From Oscillospiraceae bacterium (GTDB lineage Bacteria > Bacillota > Clostridia > UMGS1883), in assembly GCA_022508735.1 (NCBI GenBank), contig JAFLUQ010000030.1:1-19683 (forward strand): a stretch of 19,683 nucleotides of DNA, written 5' to 3'. The notes beneath the pieces are model-generated. The model was not told the origin of the DNA. It did not search any database and saw nothing but the letters and a program-made list of their open reading frames with translations. Position numbers and translations under genes: made by a program. Below, piece by piece: positions 1-7,550 of the stretch; within the stretch, counting starts at the first letter, position 1; each line of letters opens with the position of its first letter.

Positions 1-1486
1 AGGGCATATTGTCGTGCTTGCGGGAAACTCCGCTCACGCGCTTGCTTGCCAGCATCTCTAAAGCGGCGATAACACGGCTTCTGGTCTCGGCGGGCTCGAT
101 AACATCGTCAACACAGCCTGCCGCCGCTGCCATAAGAGGAGAAGCATCCACAGCCTTATAGGCGGCCTCAAGCTCCTCGCGCTTTTTGCCCTCATGGAGC
201 TTATCCTCATAGAGGAGCTGCACGCCTGTCTTGGATGACAGGGGAGCGATCTCGGCCTGAGGGAAGGCAAACACAACGTCCGCGCCCAGCTGCTTGGAGT
301 TCATAACGGCATAGCCGCTGCCGTAGGCCTTGCCCACGATCACGTTTACCTTGGGAACAGTTGCCTCAGCAAAAGCGTAGAGCATACGCGCACCCTTACG
401 GGCCAGACCCCACTCCTCTTCAGAAGCGCTTACGGCAAAGCCGTCAACATCAGTGAAGGTAACAACCGGCAGATTGAAGCAGTCGCAGAAGCGAACGAAG
501 CGGGCAATCTTCTCAATGGCCTGACCGGTGAGAACTCCGCCGTCAACCTTGGGCTGATTGGCTGCTATGCCAACGCTGGCACCGTTAAGTCTGGCGAAGC
601 CGACTACCGCCGTCTTGGCGTATTCAGCCTGAACCTCCATGAATGCTCCGTCGTCTACAACCTCAGCGATGGCCGTGCGGATATCGTACTCGCCCTCAAG
701 AGACTCAAGAGCACCGCTTGTACGGTTGAGATCGTCAGTGCATTCAAGCACCATAGCGTCAGAAAGATTATTGGAGGGCAGATAGCTCAGCAGAAGCCGC
801 GCGGAAGCAATGCAGGCAGCATCGTCTGCGCCGATGAAGTGAGCGTTGCCGCTCACGGCAAAAGAGCCCTTGCCGTCTACCGCGGCCTTTTTGCCTGTGG
901 CAGACTGGATGACCGAGGGGCCATTCACAAACAGGCGGCCTGTCTTTTCATTGATGATAACGAAGTCGCTCATGCTCGCCGCAAGGGCCGCGCCGCCGGC
1001 GCAGTTGCCGAGCACAAGGCTTATGGTGGGAACAACGCCGCTTACCTTTGCCGCTGCGGCAAAGATCTTGCCCATAGCGGCCTGAGCCTCGATGCCCTCG
1101 CCCACTCTCACGCCGCATGAATCGAGCATTCCTACTACCGGAGCACCCATCTTTGCGGCCATGTCATAAATTCTGCAAATCTTTTCGGCATTCATCTCTC
1201 CCACTGCGCCGCCCATAACGGTGGCATCCTGAGAGTAGACATATACCAGTCTTTCGTCAACGGTGCCGTAGCCGGTGACCACGCCATCGGCAGCCGTGAA
1301 GCCGTCCTTCGCGGAGATCAGCGCGCCCAGCTCGATGAAGCTGCCCTCGTCAAGCAAGGCAAGAACTCGGTCGCGAGCCGTCAGGCCGCCGCCGGAGCGC
1401 TGCTTGCTTTGCTTTTCTTCTCCGCCGCCCTGCTGAATTTTTGCCTTGGCCTGACGAAGGAGATCAAGCTTTTCCATTGTGTCCAT
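1..1486 (-). CDS. Acyl-CoA carboxyltransferase subunit (methylmalonyl-CoA decarboxylase alpha / propionyl-CoA carboxylase beta type), 3' end cut by window
   Basis: This is the carboxyltransferase component of a biotin-dependent acyl-CoA carboxylase or decarboxylase, which moves CO2 between biotin and a CoA thioester. I read 495 codons from ATG (1486) to the edge. The translation ends in K-H-D-N-M-P, close to the usual C-terminus of the family, so only a codon or so should be missing. Two crotonase-like halves are visible, each with a glycine-rich oxyanion-hole loop: GNCAGGAA near residues 160-167 and AYGSGYAV near 387-394. The start is fixed by AAGGAGG six bases upstream of ATG (after TATATAC). 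The substrate cannot be read from sequence: methylmalonyl-, propionyl- and glutaconyl-CoA enzymes share this fold. The biotin carrier and membrane subunits, if this is a decarboxylase, would lie downstream outside the window. A sigma-A promoter and a 9-bp inverted repeat lie upstream. Confidence 0.9.
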   Translation of the reverse strand, partial: MDTMEKLDLLRQAKAKIQQGGGEEKQSKQRSGGGLTARDRVLALLDEGSFIELGALISAKDGFTAADGVVTGYGTVDERLVYVYSQDATVMGGAVGEMNAEKICRIYDMAAKMGAPVVGMLDSCGVRVGEGIEAQAAMGKIFAAAAKVSGVVPTISLVLGNCAGGAALAASMSDFVIINEKTGRLFVNGPSVIQSATGKKAAVDGKGSFAVSGNAHFIGADDAACIASARLLLSYLPSNNLSDAMVLECTDDLNRTSGALESLEGEYDIRTAIAEVVDDGAFMEVQAEYAKTAVVGFARLNGASVGIAANQPKVDGGVLTGQAIEKIARFVRFCDCFNLPVVTFTDVDGFAVSASEEEWGLARKGARMLYAFAEATVPKVNVIVGKAYGSGYAVMNSKQLGADVVFAFPQAEIAPLSSKTGVQLLYEDKLHEGKKREELEAAYKAVDASPLMAAAAGCVDDVIEPAETRSRVIAALEMLASKRVSGVSRKHDNMP

Positions 1487-1538
1487 GTATATACCTCCTT
1501 AAATCTGAATAAAAAACCATTCTAACCCAGTTTACATC

Positions 1539-1567
1539 ATTATACTATATCAATGCAAGAAATTCAA
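1539..1567 (-). promoter_or_regulatory. Sigma-A promoter of the carboxyltransferase gene
   Basis: Read on the minus strand, TTGAAT (1567-1562) is followed after exactly 17 bases by a consensus TATAAT (1544-1539). The start codon lies about 50 bases downstream. Confidence 0.8.
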
Positions 1568-1598
1568 GCACTTTTTTTAAATATATTGTAGATATTGT

Positions 1599-1623
1599 CA
1601 TGAAAGTTTTGCTTACTTTCATG
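1599..1623. repeat. 9-bp perfect inverted repeat upstream of the carboxyltransferase promoter
   Basis: CATGAAAGT at 1599-1607 and ACTTTCATG at 1615-1623 are perfect inverted copies separated by 7 bases. The repeat lies about 30 bp upstream of the -35 box of the carboxyltransferase promoter. It has no following T-tract, so an operator or activator site is more likely than a terminator. No regulator can be named. Confidence 0.5.
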
Positions 1624-1640
1624 CAGTTTGAACAAGACGC

Positions 1641-1678
1641 AAAAGCTCCGGCCGCCTTCTCGGCAGCCGGAGCTTTTT
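1641..1678 (-). terminator. Hairpin terminator of the GH43 / S24-like operon
   Basis: Perfect 12-bp arms, AAAAGCTCCGGC (1641-1652) and its complement (1666-1677), begin right after the stop codon of the S24-like gene. The arms give a T-run on both strands. The minus strand is the one with an upstream gene. Confidence 0.85.
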
Positions 1679-1680
1679 AC

Positions 1681-2187
1681 CTATTCTATTTTCTCTATCG
1701 TATAAACCACACGACCGATTATCCTGTAATCATCAGCATATTCACCGCTGAATCTAACGCCTGAGGCGTCTTCTTCATATATGCACAGCTTTGGCTCTTT
1801 GCCATTAACCGACGCCAGAACTGCACAGCCGTTTTCTAATATGCCGCCGAGCTCTATCACGGCAAAGCTCCCTGAGAAAATTTTATGTTCGGAAAGAGCA
1901 TCATCTTTAACCGGCACAGCAAAGCGTTTGCCCAAGCATATTTTTTCGATCAAAGCCTCCGCACCAAAGCTGCCCGGCATTTCCGTTTTGAGAGGCAACT
2001 GCTTCTCTTCATCAGAAATCACGGAAAAACCCGAGAACAGCCTTTGCAGCACCGAGGTATCAGGCGCCACATAACCGCTGAGATAATTATCAAGCGTAAC
2101 ACTGCCGATTCCCAAACTACGGCAAAGCTCTTCATCACTTATGCCGAGATTGAGTCTTATTCTATCAACAATGTCTGCAAAATCCAT
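1681..2187 (-). CDS. HTH (XRE-like) protein with degenerate LexA/S24-like C-terminal domain
   Basis: The protein has 168 residues. Residues 1-55 look like a small helix-turn-helix of the Cro/C1 type (GISDEELCRSLGIGSVTLDNYLSG). Residues about 88-165 follow the LexA/S24 layout: a beta-rich segment with VKDDAL, then LENGCAVLASVNGK, a lysine in EPKLCIY, and a final YRIIGRVVYTI. In active S24 proteins the VKDDAL position reads G-D-S-M with the catalytic serine. Here the serine is replaced by Ala97, while a lysine remains near 133, so self-cleavage is not expected (inference). The ATG directly follows the TAG of the GH43 gene, and GGGAGG lies nine bases upstream inside that gene, so the two are probably translationally coupled. 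It may act as a transcriptional regulator that senses a signal without proteolysis. Its targets are unknown. Confidence 0.75.
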   Translation of the reverse strand: MDFADIVDRIRLNLGISDEELCRSLGIGSVTLDNYLSGYVAPDTSVLQRLFSGFSVISDEEKQLPLKTEMPGSFGAEALIEKICLGKRFAVPVKDDALSEHKIFSGSFAVIELGGILENGCAVLASVNGKEPKLCIYEEDASGVRFSGEYADDYRIIGRVVYTIEKIE

Positions 2188-3108
2188 CTACTCTGACCTC
2201 CCGCCGTAAGTTGAAACAAGACGGTCATATTCCTCGGCGGTAATCGGTATAACGCCGCCGTGGCGGAGCTTGAGATCAGAATTGAACTCATGACGCATTC
2301 TGGAAAAGCTGCCGCTTGCCAGATCGGAACAGGTGTATGCACAGTAACCTAAGTTCTTGGCGTAGCGGTCAACGATAAGGCACCACTTGCCGTTCTTGAG
2401 ACGGAAGCACTCAGGCCCTTCAACACCGCGTGTCTTGTCAATAGTGGTCTCGATACGCTGAAATTCACCGAGCAGCCGCTTGCCCTTCTCAACAGTGATG
2501 ACCTTGAAGGTCTCGTCCTTGCTGAAGCGATAGTAGAAGCCGTCATCAGAGCGAACAATGGTGGTATCTATAACGTCGCTGGGCCGCTCAATATAGAGCT
2601 CAGCCGGGGTAAACGTGCGAAAATCCTTAGTCTTGCTGTAATACATGCGGCACTTTCTGCGGCCGTCCTTAAGGGAACGTGACGCCCAGAACACCATATA
2701 ATCGCCGTTTTCCTCGTCATAAATCACCTCAGGTGCCCATGCGCAGCCCGCATCCTCGGGGGCTATTGTGCACATGCGCACATCTGTCCAGTTTACCAGA
2801 TCGGTGCTCTCCCAGACAAGGATATTACGGCTGCCGTTTATGGTGGCCATTTTCCAGCCGTCGGGCCGGAGGTGGACGTTCAGATCGGTGCCTACGATAT
2901 AGAATTTATCATTTTCACGTGAGCGGATTATGAATGGGTCGCGAACGCCCTTCTCGCCAATATTCGATACAAGGATCGGGGATTTATCGTTCAGAGTTTC
3001 CCAGTTATATCCGTCCTTGCTGACAGAGAAATATATCTGCTCACTCATCGGAGTGTTGTGTTTTTTATCAATGAAATGTACAAATAAGTATGCGTCAGTA
3101 TTTAACAC
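2188..3108 (-). CDS. Glycoside hydrolase family 43 protein (arabinanase/xylosidase-like five-bladed propeller)
   Basis: This is a predicted intracellular GH43 enzyme acting on arabinose- or xylose-containing plant oligosaccharides; the exact substrate is not readable. From the GTG start it has 306 residues and no signal peptide. Family hallmarks occur in order: RDPFII (base Asp about 57), CAWAPEV, VIDTTIV (pKa-modulating Asp about 181), GVEGPE (general acid Glu about 230) and RHGGVIP. These three acids are the expected triad of the family. An in-frame TTG nine codons upstream is possible. However, GAGGTGG sits five bases before GTG 3108, and the protein then starts with the family-like LNTDAYLFVHF, so I place the start at 3108. 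It is the first gene of an operon with the S24-like regulator and has its own strong promoter. Confidence 0.85.
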   Translation of the reverse strand: MLNTDAYLFVHFIDKKHNTPMSEQIYFSVSKDGYNWETLNDKSPILVSNIGEKGVRDPFIIRSRENDKFYIVGTDLNVHLRPDGWKMATINGSRNILVWESTDLVNWTDVRMCTIAPEDAGCAWAPEVIYDEENGDYMVFWASRSLKDGRRKCRMYYSKTKDFRTFTPAELYIERPSDVIDTTIVRSDDGFYYRFSKDETFKVITVEKGKRLLGEFQRIETTIDKTRGVEGPECFRLKNGKWCLIVDRYAKNLGYCAYTCSDLASGSFSRMRHEFNSDLKLRHGGVIPITAEEYDRLVSTYGGRSE

Positions 3109-3150
3109 GACAACCACCTCAAAATCTACAAACAAAGCTTAAACAAGTGT

Positions 3151-3179
3151 ATCATAGCACAGTTAATTCCGGAAGTCAA
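3151..3179 (-). promoter_or_regulatory. Sigma-A promoter of the GH43 operon
   Basis: On the minus strand, TTGACT (3179-3174) and TATGAT (3156-3151) are separated by 17 bases. The start codon is about 43 bases downstream. Confidence 0.85.
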
Positions 3180-3329
3180 GCACAAAATTCAAAAAGAAAA
3201 AAAACGGCATACTTCATAAAAACGCCCTCTTTTTCCGGCTTTGTTTTGGTGAAAATTATGACGGGGCAGCTAATTCGCTCATTAATGTCAACGCCCAAAT
3301 ACACCGCTTTTCGGTTTTAAAAAAAAGTG

Positions 3330-3358
3330 TTTACAAAGTCGCGTTTATATTGTATAAT
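3330..3358 (+). promoter_or_regulatory. Sigma-A promoter of the leucine-rich-repeat gene
   Basis: TTTACA (3330-3335) and TATAAT (3353-3358) are separated by 17 bases. The 10-mer GTATAATAAT occurs twice (3352-3361 and 3366-3375), so a second -10-like hexamer lies 14 bp downstream. Confidence 0.8.
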
Positions 3359-3405
3359 AATAACCGTATAATAATGCTTGTATAGAATATAAGGGGGCAC
3401 AAGTC

Positions 3406-5025
3406 ATGTACAAATGTAAAAATTTATTGGCAGTGTTGGTGTGCGCGGCGCTTACTCTGACCGCCGCAATTATGCCGGTGTCGGCCGATACAAGAAAAAT
3501 AAGCGGTTTTCTCTGCGATATATACAGCGACCATATTGAAATATCAGGTTACGAGGGATATGATACGAATGTCGTGGTACCCGGCCAGCTTTTGGGTCTT
3601 CCTGTTACTACAGTAGGAAAATACGCATTTCAATACGGCAAAAACGAGTTAAACGAAACGATCACAAGCATTACACTGCCCGAAACCGTGACGCGCATAG
3701 GCGAGCGTGCGTTTGAGCAGTGCAAAGGCCTGACGGGCATAAAGCTGCCGGGCGGTCTTAAGGGCATTAACTATGGCGCATTTTACGGCTGCGAAGGCCT
3801 TACTGAGATCACTATACCCGGCAGCGTTGAATATATCGGTGAGGGTGCCTTTGAAGCCTGCAGCAGCCTGACGACGCTTGTTGTCGAAAACGGCGTGACA
3901 ACCATTTATAACAGTGCATTCTGGCGCTGCACTAGCCTCGCCGACATAGTCCTGCCTGACAGTGTTACGAGTATTGGTTTTGGAGTGTTCACCAACACGG
4001 CATATTACAACGACAAAGCTAACTGGACCGACAATGTCCTGTACGTGGGCAATCATTTAGTTGCTGCTGATGGAGTATCGGGCGATTATTCAGTCAGAAG
4101 CAACACTGTCACTATCGCCGGCAATACATTCAGAGGTTGCACCCAGCTGACAGGTGTGACAATTCCCAACAGTTTGATAGGCATCGGGCAGAGTGCCTTC
4201 AACGGATGCAGCAGCCTCAGGAGCATTGATATCCCCAACAGCGTACAGACCGTCGGCATCTATGCATTCCAGAACTGCAGCAGCCTTGAAAAAGTCACCT
4301 TGGGCAAAAACGTGCAAAGCATCGGCCAAAATACATTTGACAGCTGCGAAAGTCTCAAGAGTATCGACATTCCCGACAGTGTACAGACCATCGGTAACAA
4401 CGCATTCCTGTGGTGCAGAAGCCTTGAAAGTGTCAATATGGGAAATGGCGTGGAAACCATCGGCAAGAGCGCGTTTGATAACTGTTGGGCTCTTACCAAC
4501 TTAAACATGGGCAGCAGCGTAGTCAGCATTGGCAGCAGAGCGTTTAACTCCTGCGCCTTTGCCGATATCGAACTGCCTGTAAGCCTGAAAATCATCAGCG
4601 AATCAGCATTCCGTAGCTGTGACGACCTTACAGATGTATACTATGGCGGAAGCGAACAGGACTGGAGCATGATCACGATAGGCAATTATAACGAACCTCT
4701 CTTAGATGCAAAAATCCACTATAACAGCAGCAGACCCATCGAAGACCCAAAGGTCGAAGGTTCAAAGGTCGAAGGTCCCCACATCATAGATGTGACGATT
4801 GGCCGCAAAAGCATAGATGTAAGGGTTTCTTACAAAAATGTTCCTCCCTCTGCCAAGGTGTTCGCTGTCGGGTACGGCGAGGATGACGCGTTTCTTTGTA
4901 TCGCCGATTTTAATAACGGCACAGCTGTTCTTCCCCCCGAGGGAGTGACTAAGGTTAAGGTTATGATCTGGTCGTCTTTTGACTCTATGCTGCCTATTGC
5001 CGCCGCTGATTCATTGGATTTATAG
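3406..5025 (+). CDS. Secreted BspA-type leucine-rich-repeat (LRR_5) protein
   Basis: The protein has 539 residues. A classic Sec signal peptide is seen: M-Y-K-C-K, a hydrophobic stretch of about 20 residues, then PVSADT, with cleavage near residue 28. From about residue 50 to 450 it consists of tandem repeats of about 23 residues with the pattern I-x-x-x-A-F-x-x-C-x-x-L-x-x-I-x-I-P-x-S-V, typical of LRR_5 (BspA/TpLRR) proteins that bind host or bacterial surface ligands. A short hinge (DPKVEGSKVEGP) leads to a C-terminal beta domain ending in KVMIWSSFDSMLPIAAADSL, a motif I associate with extracellular clostridial proteins. No LPXTG, SLH or other anchor is visible, so it may be released. Its ligand is unknown. 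GGGGG eight bases before ATG sets the start. It is divergent from the GH43 operon. Confidence 0.9.
   Translation: MYKCKNLLAVLVCAALTLTAAIMPVSADTRKISGFLCDIYSDHIEISGYEGYDTNVVVPGQLLGLPVTTVGKYAFQYGKNELNETITSITLPETVTRIGERAFEQCKGLTGIKLPGGLKGINYGAFYGCEGLTEITIPGSVEYIGEGAFEACSSLTTLVVENGVTTIYNSAFWRCTSLADIVLPDSVTSIGFGVFTNTAYYNDKANWTDNVLYVGNHLVAADGVSGDYSVRSNTVTIAGNTFRGCTQLTGVTIPNSLIGIGQSAFNGCSSLRSIDIPNSVQTVGIYAFQNCSSLEKVTLGKNVQSIGQNTFDSCESLKSIDIPDSVQTIGNNAFLWCRSLESVNMGNGVETIGKSAFDNCWALTNLNMGSSVVSIGSRAFNSCAFADIELPVSLKIISESAFRSCDDLTDVYYGGSEQDWSMITIGNYNEPLLDAKIHYNSSRPIEDPKVEGSKVEGPHIIDVTIGRKSIDVRVSYKNVPPSAKVFAVGYGEDDAFLCIADFNNGTAVLPPEGVTKVKVMIWSSFDSMLPIAAADSLDL
4748..4777 (+). repeat. 15-bp tandem duplication in the LRR hinge
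   Basis: AAAGGTCGAAGGTTC is followed directly by a near-identical copy with one substitution in its last two bases. It encodes K-V-E-G-S then K-V-E-G-P in the hinge between the repeats and the C-terminal domain. It looks like a recent slippage duplication. Confidence 0.8.
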
Positions 5026-5045
5026 TAAAAATGGTTATTAAACAT

Positions 5046-5075
5046 GGAAAATCCGCCTTTTCAGGCGGATTTTCC
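5046..5075. terminator. Bidirectional terminator between LRR and EF-G-like genes
   Basis: A perfect 12-bp stem, GGAAAATCCGCC (5046-5057) with its complement (5064-5075), has a 6-base loop. Runs of four A and four T within the arms give a U-run in either direction. It sits between two convergent genes. Confidence 0.85.
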
Positions 5076-5116
5076 TCATTATAAAGCGATTTCTTTACGT
5101 CCCATACATTATTATC

Positions 5117-7186
5117 TTATTTACCCTGAACTATCTTCTGCGCCACGTTGGCGGGAGCCTCCTCATAGCGCACAAACTCGAAGCTGAAGCTGCCGCGTCC
5201 CTGAGTCATGGAGCGCAAATCGGAGGAATAGCGGGCCATTTCGCCCAGCGGCACCTCGGCCGTAACCTTACCCTTGCCGCCGCCGATTGGGCTCATGTCA
5301 AGGATTCTGCCGCGGCGCTTATTGATGTCGCCGGTGATGTCGCCCATTTGACTCTCGGGCATAACCACCTCAAGGCGGCCAACGGGCTCAAGGAGCACCG
5401 GAGATGCCTGGGGAAGACCGTCTTTATAGGCGATAGAGGCGGCCATCTTGAAGGCCATTTCGCTTGAGTCAACGGGATGATAGCTGCCGTCCACAAGCAC
5501 TGCCTTCAGGCCTACTACCGGGTAACCGGCCAGCGGACCCTTCTGTATGCACTCACGCAGGCCCTTTTCCACAGCCGGGAAATAGTTTTTGGGAACCGCG
5601 CCGCCGAATACGCTCTCTTCAAAGATCAGATCGTCGCCGTCATGGGGCGAGAATTCGATCCAAACGTCGCCGAACTGGCCGTGACCGCCGCTCTGCTTCT
5701 TGTGGCGGCCCTGAACCTTGACGGACTTTCTTATAGTTTCGCGGTAGGGGATCGTGGGCGCTGCAAGGTTTACGCCTACGCCGAACTTACTCTGCAGCTT
5801 GGAGCAGATAACCTCCAGATGCAAATCTCCCAGACCGCTGATAATATTCTCTTTTGTCTCAACATTGTTCTCTACGGTAAAGGTGGGATCTTCCTCGCTG
5901 AGGCGGGTCAGACCGGAATTTATCTTCTCCTCATCACCCTTACTCTTGGGCACGATAGCCATGGACAGATTGGGCTTAGGCAAGGAGATACCGCTGAGCA
6001 TCATGGGAATATGCGTTGAGCAGAGAGTGTCGCCTGTCTGCGTCTGAGCCAGCTTTGTTACCGCGCCGATATCACCGGCGCGCAGCTCCGATACCTCGAT
6101 CTGCTTCTTGCCGCGCAGCATATAGATCTTGCCTATTCTTTCGTTCACGCCCTTATTGGGGTTATAAACCGTGCTGTCGGGACGAATTACGCCGCTGTAT
6201 ACGCGGAAGATAGACATCTTGCCTACATATGGGTCAGCCACGGTCTTGAATACCATCGCCGCAAGCGGATCGGTAGTGTTGCCAAGAAGCTCCACAGGCT
6301 CCCCGTCGCGCTCCGCCAGCTCAGGCGGGCACTGGATTGGCGTGGGCAAATACTTGAGCATAGCATCCATAAGAGAACGCACCGCAAAGGTCGTTCCGGT
6401 GGAGAAGCCGCCGTAAACAGGGGCAACAACGCCCGAACGTACAGCCTCTTTAAGAACTGAGCGCATCTCATCGTCAGTAATGGTGTCGCCCTCAAGATAT
6501 CTTTCGAGCATTTCCTCGCTGCTCTCGGCAACAGCCTCCAGCAGGAACTCGTGATACTCGTTATAGCTGTTTACCATATCGTCGGGGATCGGGATCTCCG
6601 TTTCCACATCGTTGCTTATGGTAAAAGCTCTGCCGCTTACAACGTTTACATAGCCCTTGATCTTCTTGCCGTCCTTGATAGGTATACGGAAGGGCGCAAC
6701 GCTCTTGCCGAACTTTTCTTTCAGCTGAGCGACTACCGCGGCGAAATCGGCGTATTCATCGTCCATATTGCTTACGAAGAACATCTTCGCCATGCCCTTA
6801 TTGCTGGCCATCTCGTAGGCCTGCTCGGTGCCCACCTGAACGCCGTTCTTGGCGTTAACGACTATGAGCGCACTTCCGCAAACGCGCACGCCGCATATGG
6901 CGTCGCCCACAAAGTCAAAATAGCCGGGGGTATCAATAAGGTTGACCTTAGTGAGACCGATCTTTGCAGTCTTCCACTCATAGGGCTCAACCGTCATATT
7001 GATAGAGATCTGGCGCTTTATCTCTTCGGGATCATAGTCCGAAACCGTGGTACCGTCAGAGATCTTTCCGAAACGCTCACTCACTTTGGCCTTACTTAGA
7101 ATAGCCTCCACAAGGCTTGTCTTACCGCTGCCGCCGTGGCCAAGGACGCAGACGTTTCTTATGCTTTCCGCACTGAATAAATTCAT
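5117..7186 (-). CDS. EF-G-like translational GTPase (second clostridial EF-G paralogue)
   Basis: The protein has 689 residues, the length of elongation factor G, and acts on the ribosome. The G1 loop GHGGSGKT is at 16-23, a switch-I-like DYDPEEIKRQISI follows near 50-62, and G3 DTPG is at 85-88. The later EF-G domains II-V are intact, with the typical YRETIRKSVKVQGRHKKQSGGHGQFGDVW stretch opening domain IV. Two features separate it from housekeeping EF-G. Switch I reads EEIKRQISI rather than a QERGITI form. G4, normally N-K-x-D, reads S-N-M-D at 139-142. From memory, relatives of this paralogue have T/S-N-M-D too, so this may be a family trait. Its exact role is not established. AAGGAGG lies about nine bases before ATG. 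The str operon partners rpsL, rpsG and tuf are absent, which also argues against the main fusA. Confidence 0.85.
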   Translation of the reverse strand: MNLFSAESIRNVCVLGHGGSGKTSLVEAILSKAKVSERFGKISDGTTVSDYDPEEIKRQISINMTVEPYEWKTAKIGLTKVNLIDTPGYFDFVGDAICGVRVCGSALIVVNAKNGVQVGTEQAYEMASNKGMAKMFFVSNMDDEYADFAAVVAQLKEKFGKSVAPFRIPIKDGKKIKGYVNVVSGRAFTISNDVETEIPIPDDMVNSYNEYHEFLLEAVAESSEEMLERYLEGDTITDDEMRSVLKEAVRSGVVAPVYGGFSTGTTFAVRSLMDAMLKYLPTPIQCPPELAERDGEPVELLGNTTDPLAAMVFKTVADPYVGKMSIFRVYSGVIRPDSTVYNPNKGVNERIGKIYMLRGKKQIEVSELRAGDIGAVTKLAQTQTGDTLCSTHIPMMLSGISLPKPNLSMAIVPKSKGDEEKINSGLTRLSEEDPTFTVENNVETKENIISGLGDLHLEVICSKLQSKFGVGVNLAAPTIPYRETIRKSVKVQGRHKKQSGGHGQFGDVWIEFSPHDGDDLIFEESVFGGAVPKNYFPAVEKGLRECIQKGPLAGYPVVGLKAVLVDGSYHPVDSSEMAFKMAASIAYKDGLPQASPVLLEPVGRLEVVMPESQMGDITGDINKRRGRILDMSPIGGGKGKVTAEVPLGEMARYSSDLRSMTQGRGSFSFEFVRYEEAPANVAQKIVQGK

Positions 7187-7211
7187 TTTCCTTTTCCTCC
7201 TTTAATTAGTG

Positions 7212-7249
7212 GAGATTTATCTGTTATTTTATATTATACTATAAATCTC
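7212..7249 (-). promoter_or_regulatory. Probable promoter of the EF-G-like gene with -10 flanked by an inverted repeat
   Basis: On the minus strand a consensus TATAAT lies at 7238-7233, with only a weak -35 (TTCATT) 17 bases upstream. The 9-bp sequence GAGATTTAT (7212-7220) and its complement (7241-7249) flank the -10 box and the expected transcription start. This may be an operator, or chance in AT-rich DNA. Confidence 0.45.
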
Positions 7250-7357
7250 TCACAAAATGAACCCCGAAATTTTCACAATAATTTGTGCAATTTGTATACA
7301 ATTTCAACAAAAATCTTTGCCATATTTAAATTAGCCGGGAAATCGCTTTTGTTTCTC

Positions 7358-7386
7358 TTGACTTTTGGGAATAATTATGCTATAAT
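7358..7386 (+). promoter_or_regulatory. Promoter of tRNA-Arg
   Basis: TTGACT (7358-7363) and TATAAT (7381-7386) are separated by 17 bases and end 12 bases before the mature tRNA 5' end. Confidence 0.9.
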
Positions 7387-7398
7387 ATAAATTGATAT

Positions 7399-7475
7399 GC
7401 ATCCGTAGCTCAGCTGGATAGAGTGTCAGACTCCGACTCTGAAGGCCGTGTGTTCGAATCACATCGGATGCACCA
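7399..7475 (+). tRNA. tRNA-Arg (anticodon CCG)
   Basis: This is a 77-base cloverleaf with CCA encoded in the gene. The acceptor stem GCATCCG pairs with CGGATGC, with A as discriminator. The D-arm begins GCTC. The anticodon stem TCAGA/TCTGA closes the 7-base loop CTCCGAC, giving anticodon CCG, which reads the arginine codon CGG. The T-arm contains TTCGAAT. No copy of its 3' end was noticed elsewhere in the window, so there is no sign of integration here. Confidence 0.95.
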
Positions 7476-7503
7476 AGGCCTCGGAGCTTTGCTCCGAGGC
7501 CTT
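7475..7503 (+). terminator. Hairpin directly after tRNA-Arg
   Basis: A perfect 13-bp stem, AAGGCCTCGGAGC with its complement, has a TTT loop and begins at the last base of the CCA end. Only TTCAATTG follows, with no real T-tract. It may therefore be a partial terminator or a 3' processing aid that allows read-through to the methyltransferase. Confidence 0.6.
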
Positions 7504-7550
7504 CAATTGTTGATAAGATAAAATTTTACTTTACAAAAGGAGTTTTAGCT

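Noticed and set aside
839..1120. Open frames on the plus strand within the carboxyltransferase gene
   Set aside because: They are antisense to a well-supported gene, lack ribosome sites and show no family resemblance.
1681..2187. Phage repressor or LexA
   Set aside because: There are no prophage genes around, and the catalytic serine position is Ala; the gene is coupled to a glycosidase instead.
3550..4700. CRISPR-like periodic sequence in the LRR gene
   Set aside because: The periodicity of about 69 bp is in frame and encodes leucine-rich repeats; the units are degenerate with no unique spacers.
6551..7099. 182-codon plus-strand frame inside the EF-G-like gene
   Set aside because: It is the complement of conserved EF-G sequence; its composition is a reflection of that coding strand.
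7399..7475. tRNA-Arg as an attachment site for an integrated element
   Set aside because: No second copy of the tRNA 3' end and no integrase is seen in the window.
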